A stretch of 64,000 nucleotides of DNA from Fulvivirga ulvae (GTDB taxonomy: Bacteria; Bacteroidota; Bacteroidia; Cytophagales; Cyclobacteriaceae): assembly GCF_021389975.1 (NCBI RefSeq), contig NZ_CP089981.1, forward strand, positions 2,877,501 through 2,941,500, written 5' to 3'. Made by a program: the position numbers and the translations under genes. How positions within the stretch are numbered: position 1 is the first letter of the stretch; each line of letters starts with the position of its first letter. The notes beneath the pieces are model-generated. The model saw only the letters and a list, made by a program, of their open reading frames with translations, was not told the origin of the DNA and searched no databases. Below, piece by piece: positions 1-6,009 of this stretch.

Positions 1-2
1 AC

Positions 3-167
3 CTCACCCGGCAAAGGCCCGTAGGCTGGAATGCCCTCTCCGTACCGGAAGAGGTAGGTTTGACTTTATGGAAACTGCAGCTTGTCCTATATGAAATTGT
101 AAACGATCAGTTGGAAGAAGGTAGGAAAAAATCTTTGGGTATAGCTGCTGGATGTTTAATGAAATAA
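3..167 (+). CDS. C-terminal end of an unrecognised protein (partial)
   Basis: An open frame runs from the left edge to a TAA at 165-167 and gives about 54 residues ending GIAAGCLMK. The other two forward frames are closed by stops within the first 100 bases, so this is the only frame that could hold the tail of a gene starting outside the window. It is rich in charged residues and has one Trp-rich stretch (VGWNALSVPEEVGLTLWKL). I do not recognise a family. It could be non-coding. Confidence 0.4.
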   Translation, partial: LTRQRPVGWNALSVPEEVGLTLWKLQLVLYEIVNDQLEEGRKKSLGIAAGCLMK

Positions 168-285
168 ATAACTTGGAAGGCTAATTAAAACGTTACCCAA
201 TAATGGCTATAGGGCATAGCTACAGAGGCAAAATTATTGCAGTACCCTGCTCTATGCCCTTACCATTGGCTACTATCCAAACTAC

Positions 286-1776
286 ATGATGAAAGACATT
301 GCAAAATTTATCCTGCTGTCGGGTTTATTGGTGCTGGCTTCCTGTAAACTGGCCAGTGAAAAACCTGAAACAGCCGGAAATGACTCCCTCTCAAAGCAGA
401 AAATGCTGGAAGACTATGAACTGTTTGAAGGAATATTCAGGAAAGCAAACGCCGGACTTTATAAGTATCGTTCTGAAAATGAAATAGATAGTGTGTTTGA
501 GGCGAACAAACAAAGGTTGGTAGATAATTTATCATATCGGGAGTTTTACAATATCCTGTGGGACGTTATTGATTATACAGGAAGTAGCCACAATTCATTA
601 ACCTACCCCGACTCTTTGGACAAGCATTTGAATAAGCAAAAAATATTCTTTCCTATTCCGCTCAAGTACATCGAAGGGAAGTTGTATACCAACCTTGAAT
701 ATGGGCAAATAGCTAATGGAAGTGAAATCGTTGATGTAAACGGCATCAGTGGCGAAGCATTTTCCTCCCTTATTTCCCGGTATGCAAGTACGGACGGCTT
801 TAACAAAACCGGCAAATACGCAAACATAGCTACAGATTGGCTCGCTTTCTATATTTACCTTGCCATCGGTGAGCAGGACTATTTCACGGTCGAATACAGA
901 GAAAGGGGTAGTGGAGAAACGCGGAAAGAAAAAATTGAAAGCGTGCCTTATGCCATTTTTTATAAAAACTATAAAGAGCGGCATTCTAAAGACTTTGAAA
1001 GCAGGATGGATGAAGACTACAGCTTTTATTTCCTGGACAGCATCAATACCGGCCTTTTAAATGTGCACACCTTCGGCATGGGAGGCCCGGATTCGGAAGG
1101 GCATAAAAAGTATGCATTTTTTTTGGATTCGGTTTTTACCACCCTTAAAAAACAAAAGGTTGAAAAGTTAATCGTTGATATCCGCGACAATGGCGGTGGT
1201 AACGATCCAAACGATATCCTTCTGTATTCATACCTGACCCAAAGAAATTTCAGGGAAAACAAATCAGCATTTACTATTTTTCAGGACATTCCATTTCGCG
1301 AACACTATGCGGATGATGATATTGATGAGCTTCCGCTGGAACTTAAAGAGGAGCATTCTATCTTCAGAAACGGCAGGTATTATCAAAACGAATCTTTCAA
1401 TAAGGTTTGGGAACCCAGGGAAAATGCTTTTAATGGGAAATTGATTTTAATGATTGACCCTTTTGTAGCCTCTGCAGGTTCACTATTTGCGAGTATGGTC
1501 AAGAGTGATGAAAATACTGTAGTGATAGGAGAGGAGACTTTGGGTGGTTATTACGGCCATACAGGACATATCCCCGTGACTTACAAGCTGCCCAACTCTA
1601 AACTTAACTTGACATTTTCTATTGTTGACCTTGAGCAGGATGTGGAGGAATTGCACGATGAAAAACCGGGAGATGGAATAATCCCCGACTTTGAGGTCGT
1701 ACAGACTTATGAGGACTTTATGAACCACCGGGATGCACAACTAAACTTTGCTATTGAAAAAATAAAAGAACTGTAG
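286..1776 (+). CDS. S41-family peptidase lipoprotein
   Basis: A 496-residue exported protein. The first 20 residues form a lipoprotein signal ending LVLASC, so Cys20 should be lipidated. The C-terminal half matches the S41 (tail-specific/C-terminal processing) protease fold: an IVDIRDNGGG strand near residue 300 and VASAGSLFASMV near residue 396, where S41 enzymes carry the nucleophilic Ser. VIGEETLGGYYG follows, as is usual. There is no obvious PDZ domain, as in other short Bacteroidota S41 lipoproteins. Two adjacent ATGs (286 and 289) can both start it. It stands alone. Its substrate cannot be told from the sequence. Confidence 0.85.
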   Translation: MMKDIAKFILLSGLLVLASCKLASEKPETAGNDSLSKQKMLEDYELFEGIFRKANAGLYKYRSENEIDSVFEANKQRLVDNLSYREFYNILWDVIDYTGSSHNSLTYPDSLDKHLNKQKIFFPIPLKYIEGKLYTNLEYGQIANGSEIVDVNGISGEAFSSLISRYASTDGFNKTGKYANIATDWLAFYIYLAIGEQDYFTVEYRERGSGETRKEKIESVPYAIFYKNYKERHSKDFESRMDEDYSFYFLDSINTGLLNVHTFGMGGPDSEGHKKYAFFLDSVFTTLKKQKVEKLIVDIRDNGGGNDPNDILLYSYLTQRNFRENKSAFTIFQDIPFREHYADDDIDELPLELKEEHSIFRNGRYYQNESFNKVWEPRENAFNGKLILMIDPFVASAGSLFASMVKSDENTVVIGEETLGGYYGHTGHIPVTYKLPNSKLNLTFSIVDLEQDVEELHDEKPGDGIIPDFEVVQTYEDFMNHRDAQLNFAIEKIKEL

Positions 1777-1831
1777 TGACAGCATTGGCGTAACGTGAGC
1801 GAAAGTAAAACGTTAGCAGCTATAAAAAGCG

Positions 1832-2533
1832 GTGGAGACGATAAACAAAAACATAGGTAAAGAATCAATTGACGCGTTGTTTGTCACTATTCCGTCCGGT
1901 ACGGTTGAAATGAGAGATGACAGAAGAAAGGAAGTCTGGCTATCCAAAATCGAGACCTTCGAGCTATCCAAATATCCCATAACCCAGGATTTATACGAAA
2001 CAATCACCGGCGAAAACCCATCAACATTTAAGGGGGAAAGGTTGCCAGTGGAGACCGTTGCCTGGATTGACGCAGTAAATTTTTGCAATAGATTATCAGC
2101 ATTAGCAGGGAAAACCAAATGCTACACAGTTAATTTATCAACGGAAAATGTGGAATTTGACCCAAAAGCCAATGGATTTCGACTACCAACGGAAGCCGAG
2201 TGGCAGTATGCCTGTCAGGCAGGAACTAAACAAATCAGGTATGGAGCTTTGGATGAAATAGCCTGGGTGAAAGAGAACTCCGGTGACCGAACCCATGAAG
2301 TAGGGCAAAAGCAACCTAACGAATGGGGGCTTTATGATATGCTCGGCAATGTTTGGGAATGGTGTACAGACATTTACGACGAAACCGTCTACGGATCATA
2401 CCGTGTATTTCGTGGAGGCGGCTGGTGCGATCAGGAAAGAAGTGTGATGGCAACTACCCGGAGGAGAAGCCACCCTTTTTCTTTTAAGATTGATGATTTG
2501 GGGTTTAGGGTTGCGAGGAATTTGACAAATTAA
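1832..2533 (+). CDS. Formylglycine-generating-enzyme-like (SUMF1/FGE-sulfatase domain) protein
   Basis: A 233-residue cytoplasmic protein starting at GTG 1832. The whole length is one FGE-sulfatase domain: an early FELSKYPIT segment, NPSTFKGERLPVETVAWIDA, then FRLPTEAEWQYACQAG, DMLGNVWEWCTD and the C-terminal RGGGWCD and DDLGFRVA blocks. Many bacterial members of this family are not sulfatase activators but ligand-binding or accessory proteins. With no sulfatase nearby I would not call this a true activator. It has no signal peptide, and follows the S41 gene by 55 bp, perhaps with its own promoter. Confidence 0.8.
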   Translation: METINKNIGKESIDALFVTIPSGTVEMRDDRRKEVWLSKIETFELSKYPITQDLYETITGENPSTFKGERLPVETVAWIDAVNFCNRLSALAGKTKCYTVNLSTENVEFDPKANGFRLPTEAEWQYACQAGTKQIRYGALDEIAWVKENSGDRTHEVGQKQPNEWGLYDMLGNVWEWCTDIYDETVYGSYRVFRGGGWCDQERSVMATTRRRSHPFSFKIDDLGFRVARNLTN

Positions 2534-2663
2534 GGCGTTGTTACTAGAGTTTCTAAATCCTTAAAAAACAGAAGAAAGTCTTATGATAATTATTATTGCA
2601 CGTATTGTATATACCTTCGTAGTAATGCTGGATCAACTTATCGCAATTTTGTATTTTTGTATC

Positions 2664-2813
2664 ATGAAACCTCAAAAGTCAAATAAGGAACAAGTTATTG
2701 AGGCAGCTAAAAAAATTATAGCAGCTAAGAGGGACGTTATTGCCTACTCTAATAAAGAGATCCCCAAGAAAGAATTGAATGGCCGAGGAATTAAGCTTGC
2801 CATGCCTTTATAA
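2664..2813 (+). CDS. Small unrecognised ORF, possibly a gene remnant
   Basis: Starting from ATG 2664 this gives 49 residues, Lys-rich and helical (KSNKEQVIEAAKKII), preceded by a TATTTTTG box that fits the Bacteroidota -7 element. An overlapping frame stays open from 2779 to 3036 (85 residues). The two could be one gene broken by a frameshift around 2780-2810. No family is recognised. It is followed at once by a truncated nucleotidyltransferase, so the area looks like decaying sequence. Confidence 0.3.
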   Translation: MKPQKSNKEQVIEAAKKIIAAKRDVIAYSNKEIPKKELNGRGIKLAMPL

Positions 2814-3045
2814 GGACACTTACTATTTTTCAATGAGGACACATTCTGGCGAAAGTGTTCGTTTGCCCCATCTCTCACTTCAAATACTATTATGCGGTTC
2901 TGATGCAGCCACAGAACATTCTGAGACACGAACCTCCCTTGATGAAATCACCCATGGCCTGGGCTTGCTCAAAGTCTCCAAAACAGAAAAGAGAACTATA
3001 GTAATTATTAACTCACATACCCAAATATTTTTTTAAACTTGTATT

Positions 3046-3204
3046 GTGAGCGAATTACTAAAACACCTGCCCGAAGAGAAACAAAAAGAGCTATATCTAC
3101 TTACAGACGTATTGCAGGCTTACAAGGGCTTAGAGATGGTCATCCTCTTCGGTAGCTATGCCCGGGGAAATTGGGTTGAGGATATGTATTTGGAGAAAGG
3201 GTAG
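3046..3204 (+). pseudogene. Truncated MNT-type nucleotidyltransferase
   Basis: From GTG 3046 the frame gives 52 residues and stops at TAG 3202-3204. It contains MVILFGSYARGNWVEDMY, the hallmark GSYARG motif of minimal nucleotidyltransferases (MNT, often paired with HEPN toxins). Family members normally continue with a second Asp-rich strand and reach about 100-300 residues. Here the protein ends right after the first motif and the downstream catalytic Asp is absent, so it cannot be active. Just downstream an unrelated in-frame stretch (3216-3332, ending LYYEPQEADVL) looks like the tail of yet another lost gene. Confidence 0.65.
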
Positions 3205-3215
3205 TTGGGGAAGGT

Positions 3216-3332
3216 ATGCCGTTATTCGAAAATATGAATGACAGGATGACTCTAAAGCTCATAAAAACCAAGACCTTTGACGGAGGTGCAATTATTCTTT
3301 ATTATGAACCACAAGAAGCTGACGTGTTATAA
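3216..3332 (+). pseudogene. Possible C-terminal remnant of an unknown gene
   Basis: The frame is open from just after the MNT stop to TAA 3330-3332 and gives 38 residues from ATG 3216 (MPLFENMNDRMTLKLIKTK, then ILYYEPQEADVL). The composition looks like a genuine protein end, but there is no start region or family match. It may be what was left when the flanking nucleotidyltransferase was truncated. Confidence 0.25.
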
Positions 3333-3367
3333 CTTCAGGCTTTCGAGAGTGCTTAAATCGATGGATT

Positions 3368-3853
3368 TTAAAACGCATAACCCCAAGACAAACCTGCATA
3401 AGGTATTCCAAAAAGGTTGGCAAATTTTCCGATGGGTGGCACCAAAAAGACCCGGAACATAATACCATTGTCCTCATTTTTATACCGGTATCCCATCAAT
3501 AGCTGAAAGGCCTCCTGGCTGTGGTCAGGGTCAATAGAATCAGAGTCTTCCATTACTTCGGGATCATAATTAAAAATTCCATTGGCCCCAATTTCCAAAG
3601 ATGATCGCTTGCCATACAAAATGCTGCCACCAATATGCGGGGAAAACTCCGTAAAAGATCGCACGAGTCCACCGCCAGCCCTTCCTGTAATATTGATTTT
3701 TGGAGAAACAGGTATGTATCGTTCATAGCCCAGGCCAATTCCGGCCACCATGGCACCTGCAAATTCAGAATACACTACATTTTTTCTTACCTCCTGCGCC
3801 TGAGCAAGGTCGAATACCACAGAGAGAATGAATATTATGGTCAGTTTCTTCAT
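3368..3853 (-). CDS. Small exported outer-membrane-barrel-like protein
   Basis: 161 residues with a Sec signal peptide (MKKLTIIFILSVVFDLAQAQ, cleavage near residue 20). The rest alternates polar and apolar residues with Gly and aromatics and ends GIPYAGLSWGYAF, a terminal Phe typical of outer-membrane beta-barrels. It is the size of an eight-stranded OmpW/OmpX-like barrel. Function unknown. It runs opposite to its neighbours and is transcribed alone. Confidence 0.65.
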   Translation of the reverse strand: MKKLTIIFILSVVFDLAQAQEVRKNVVYSEFAGAMVAGIGLGYERYIPVSPKINITGRAGGGLVRSFTEFSPHIGGSILYGKRSSLEIGANGIFNYDPEVMEDSDSIDPDHSQEAFQLLMGYRYKNEDNGIMFRVFLVPPIGKFANLFGIPYAGLSWGYAF

Positions 3854-4012
3854 AACTGTTATGGTTTATTGCTAATATAGAAATCTTGATTCTTTTCAGG
3901 TCTGTTTCGTTATGTTATTTCTGATTTTAAGATAATTGTTGATCAGCCTGGAGTTAGCTTTAGCTTTCGTGTCAAATTGGATTAGAATACCTGCGTACAG
4001 TACTAAGCAGCG

Positions 4013-4044
4013 GCTTTACTAAACTTCCGAAAGTTTGGTAAAGC
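4013..4044. repeat. Palindromic repeat, copy 1
   Basis: An inverted repeat with 14-bp arms and a 4-base loop (CCGA); one position differs between the arms. A 16-base stretch of it, GCTTTACTAAACTTCC, recurs exactly on the minus strand inside the second copy near 52047-52075. It lies in the gap between the barrel-like gene and the peptide operon. It looks like a dispersed REP-type element rather than a terminator, since no T-run follows. Confidence 0.6.
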
Positions 4045-4196
4045 TTAACCGTCAAGAAGTACTGACAGTAGTGATATTATCAAACTGAAGAAATTATTGA
4101 TCAGAATAAACTTCAACCTTTTAGAAATCAACTGCTTACCATGATGTAGCTATTTAGCCCAATATATCTACGGGATAAAATCGCCAAATATTTAAA

Positions 4197-4211
4197 AGCA
4201 ACTATGTTGCA
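4197..4211. promoter_or_regulatory. Imperfect Fur-like box upstream of the peptide gene
   Basis: AGCAACTATGTTGCA matches the TGCAAC-N3-GTTGCA palindrome with one arm mismatch. Its start is 39 bp upstream of the start of the perfect copy at 4236, close to four helical turns, as expected for paired operator sites on one face of the DNA. Confidence 0.45.
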
Positions 4212-4235
4212 TTTGAGTTGTGTGATGATTATATA

Positions 4236-4250
4236 TGCAACACTGTTGCA
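4236..4250. promoter_or_regulatory. Perfect Fur-like box (7-1-7) upstream of the peptide gene
   Basis: TGCAACACTGTTGCA is a perfect 7-1-7 inverted repeat, the geometry of Fur-family operators. It ends 61 bp before the ATG of the precursor peptide. The same 6-3-6 core (TGCAAC/GTTGCA) appears at 5988-6002 before the TonB receptor. A Fur-family gene lies at the other end of the cluster (18427-18852). Binding is inferred from these facts and is not shown by the sequence alone. Confidence 0.6.
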
Positions 4251-4311
4251 ATAGTAAAGGGTAAGCCGAAAACCTTCGAAAGAGTAGGTATTAACCAAAA
4301 TTTTCAAAATT

Positions 4312-4422
4312 ATGAAAACCAACAAAGAAGCTTTAATCTCCAGAATATTGGCTGACAAAGCAACAAAAGCCGTAGGAGGCACACATTGCAGCAACTGTGG
4401 TCACTGCACTTCTACACTGTAA
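4312..4422 (+). CDS. RiPP-like precursor peptide, Gly-Gly leader and Cys/His core
   Basis: A 36-residue gene from ATG 4312 to TAA 4420-4422. Residues 1-23 form a leader: a charged amphipathic helix (KEALISRILADKATKAV) ending in Gly22-Gly23, as in the GG-leader peptides of Bacteroidota. The 13-residue core, THCSNCGHCTSTL, has three Cys spaced C-x2-C-x2-C, two His and several Ser/Thr. That fits a metal-binding or thioether/disulfide-crosslinked peptide. It is preceded by Fur-like boxes and followed by a strong stem-loop and two candidate partner proteins. No start codon is competing. I see no known maturase (lanthionine, radical SAM, YcaO or MNIO) beside it, so the modification, if any, is unknown. 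Confidence 0.72.
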   Translation: MKTNKEALISRILADKATKAVGGTHCSNCGHCTSTL

Positions 4423-4436
4423 TTTTTGATGTTCAT

Positions 4437-4465
4437 GCAGCAGTGTGCTTGATGCATGCTGCTGC
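4437..4465 (+). promoter_or_regulatory. Stem-loop between precursor and downstream genes
   Basis: GCAGCAGTGTGC pairs with GCATGCTGCTGC around a TTGAT loop: 12 pairs, two of them G-U. It begins 14 bases after the precursor stop and ends 21 bases before the ATG of the next gene. No T-run follows, so it should not be a full terminator. Such hairpins commonly protect a short precursor transcript or attenuate read-through, so that peptide is made in excess of its processing proteins (inference). Confidence 0.6.
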
Positions 4466-4486
4466 TATCACCTAGTTCAACCCCTT

Positions 4487-4963
4487 ATGGAAACCTTACA
4501 GAAAAACCAGCTAGAGGAACTACTTGAGTACGAGAATGAAGACGTACTATCACGGTTTCTTGATATGTATGATGTTACTGAAGATGAGGCACGGGATATA
4601 CTGAGGGAAACCTTAAAGTTTTTGTATATCAGCCAGATTCCCGGCGTTTTTATACCCGACGACCTGCTCATCATCGATGAAATGTGGCACAATATGATCT
4701 TGTTTACGCCTGAGTACCATGAGTTCAGCCAAAAGCATTTTAACCAGTACTTCCACCATGTTCCGGCCCGGAAGCAGGAGAAGGAAGATCGAAAGAGATC
4801 CATGCTGGCCGATCCCGATAGCGTCAGGCAGGCATACCTGGAAAAGCTTGAAAAGCTGATTTCCGTTACTTACGACCACCTTGGTGAAGATACCGTGACC
4901 AAGTGGTTTGAAGAGTACCCGGTCAAATACAGCAAAGAGCAATTGAAGATATTAAGAAAGTAA
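4487..4963 (+). CDS. GRDP-like (DUF1399-type) protein, candidate peptide partner
   Basis: 158 residues from ATG 4487; an upstream in-frame GTG at 4445 would put the start inside the stem-loop and adds a Cys-rich tail that looks non-coding. All-helical and acidic. The central part, PDDLLIIDEMWHNMIL then TPEYHEFSQKHF and FHHVP, resembles the D-x-x-WH ... Y-x-x-F ... HH-P pattern of GRDP-like proteins, small helical proteins of unknown biochemistry also found as the N-terminal part of plant glycine-rich-domain proteins. The conserved Asp, His and Glu could bind metal. It is the first gene after the precursor and only 6 bp from the next gene, so it probably serves the peptide, as chaperone or maturase (inference). 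Confidence 0.6.
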   Translation: METLQKNQLEELLEYENEDVLSRFLDMYDVTEDEARDILRETLKFLYISQIPGVFIPDDLLIIDEMWHNMILFTPEYHEFSQKHFNQYFHHVPARKQEKEDRKRSMLADPDSVRQAYLEKLEKLISVTYDHLGEDTVTKWFEEYPVKYSKEQLKILRK

Positions 4964-4969
4964 AACACC

Positions 4970-5887
4970 ATGAGTATATTTCCCAAGCGCTCCGTGCCCG
5001 GCAGTACGGTTACCATCCACTGGAATTTCAACACGGCCCATCTGAAAGATGTGCATGTATTTCCCTTGGTAAGGATCGGGGTGAGGGATCCAAAAGGGAA
5101 GGAAACCTTACTTTTTGAAAAGCACGTACTTGGCCTGCCCGACCCGGTCGAGCCTCAAAACAGCGATTTAAAGAAGTTAAAATACCTCAATAAAAACCTG
5201 CCATTGATGATCGTGGCCGATTACCTGAGCGGCCAGCATAAAACGGAAAAGCTGGTTGAGATCTTGCAAAATATACAGTCGGGACGGCACTACTATTTCA
5301 CCTATCATGTACCTGAGGATGCACCGGCCGGGAAATACACCCTGATATCCGAGGTACATAGCGGGGGTGAAGTGAGGCACTCCAAAACAGCTGCTGACGA
5401 TTTCTTTTTTATCGAGAAAGTGACCCTTGAGCGGATCGTGGAGAGTACATCGGAAGCCATAGTATTTAACCATTCTGAAGAGCGTACCCCTGTAAAAGTA
5501 ATAGGTTGCCACCCGCTGCCCGAGGGCAAAATGCATGCGGAAGTTGAGGTTTTTGAAATCCTGCCTTTACAGGAAACGACCATTAAACTGAATGCTCCGG
5601 TTAATTATCTTGCTTACAATGAGGAAAGGCAGATCATACCACTCCAATCCGGTCCATCGGGCTTTTTGCTGAGAAACCAAAGTGTACCGCAGGCAACCAA
5701 AGCAGATGGAAGCGTCTATTTATTTAAAAAAGATGCAGAGGAAGCCTATGCACTCAAAGAAGAACACAAACTGCTGTGGGAAAAAGCAAATGGCTTGATC
5801 AATACCACCAGCCTGTCTGATGAGGAAAAACTGTTGCTTGACGGAATGGCAGCAGAAGGGCTGATCCGCGAGGTGTCCTTTGATTAA
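4970..5887 (+). CDS. Unrecognised 305-residue protein of the peptide operon
   Basis: No signal peptide and no transmembrane segment, so probably cytoplasmic. Residues 1-145 look like an immunoglobulin/beta-sandwich domain (VPGSTVTIHWNFNT, YTLISEVHSGG). Residues 150-235 look like a second beta domain. The last 45 residues form helices (LSDEEKLLLDGMAAEGLIREV) like a winged-helix or peptide-binding tail. I know no family for it. It follows the GRDP-like gene by 6 bp and lies before the receptor promoter, so it belongs to the precursor transcript. It could bind the leader peptide or hold the peptide for export. Function unknown. Confidence 0.7.
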   Translation: MSIFPKRSVPGSTVTIHWNFNTAHLKDVHVFPLVRIGVRDPKGKETLLFEKHVLGLPDPVEPQNSDLKKLKYLNKNLPLMIVADYLSGQHKTEKLVEILQNIQSGRHYYFTYHVPEDAPAGKYTLISEVHSGGEVRHSKTAADDFFFIEKVTLERIVESTSEAIVFNHSEERTPVKVIGCHPLPEGKMHAEVEVFEILPLQETTIKLNAPVNYLAYNEERQIIPLQSGPSGFLLRNQSVPQATKADGSVYLFKKDAEEAYALKEEHKLLWEKANGLINTTSLSDEEKLLLDGMAAEGLIREVSFD

Positions 5888-5947
5888 GTGGAGAAGGATC
5901 CATTCATCCTGAAACCCGGCCTGTTACGGCATTTTCTATAAATATTT

Positions 5948-5970
5948 CAAACGCAAACGTTTTGCGTTTG
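5948..5970. promoter_or_regulatory. Perfect 10-3-10 inverted repeat before the TonB receptor gene
   Basis: CAAACGCAAA and TTTGCGTTTG flank CGT. It lies 40-62 bp upstream of the receptor ATG and overlaps the TTTG stretch that could serve as -33 element for the TATATTTG box at 5982-5989. The sequence differs from the Fur-like box, so a second regulator may act here, or it may end the preceding transcript. No T-run distinguishes a terminator. Confidence 0.5.
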
Positions 5971-5981
5971 TGTATTAATTT

Positions 5982-6002
5982 TATATTTGCAACATAGTTG
6001 CA
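5982..6002 (+). promoter_or_regulatory. -7 element overlapped by a Fur-like box, receptor promoter
   Basis: TATATTTG at 5982-5989 fits the TAnnTTTG -7 element of Bacteroidota promoters. A TTTG at 5961-5964 lies 17 bp upstream, shorter than the usual 19. TGCAACATAGTTGCA (5988-6002) starts inside the -7 box and is a perfect 6-3-6 palindrome, the same core as at 4236-4250. A repressor bound here would cover the transcription start. Confidence 0.55.
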
Positions 6003-6009
6003 TTTAAAT

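Noticed and set aside
1832..2533. Calling the FGE-like gene a sulfatase activator
   Set aside because: No sulfatase is near and the domain family includes many proteins with other roles.
3368..3853. Shadow ORFs on the plus strand over the barrel-like gene
   Set aside because: The minus-strand frame has a proper signal peptide and the alternation expected of a barrel; the others do not.
4312..4422. Calling the peptide a methanobactin precursor
   Set aside because: No MbnB/MbnC (MNIO) or other methanobactin biosynthetic gene is present, and the core does not follow the methanobactin Cys pattern. Only the transport genes are similar.
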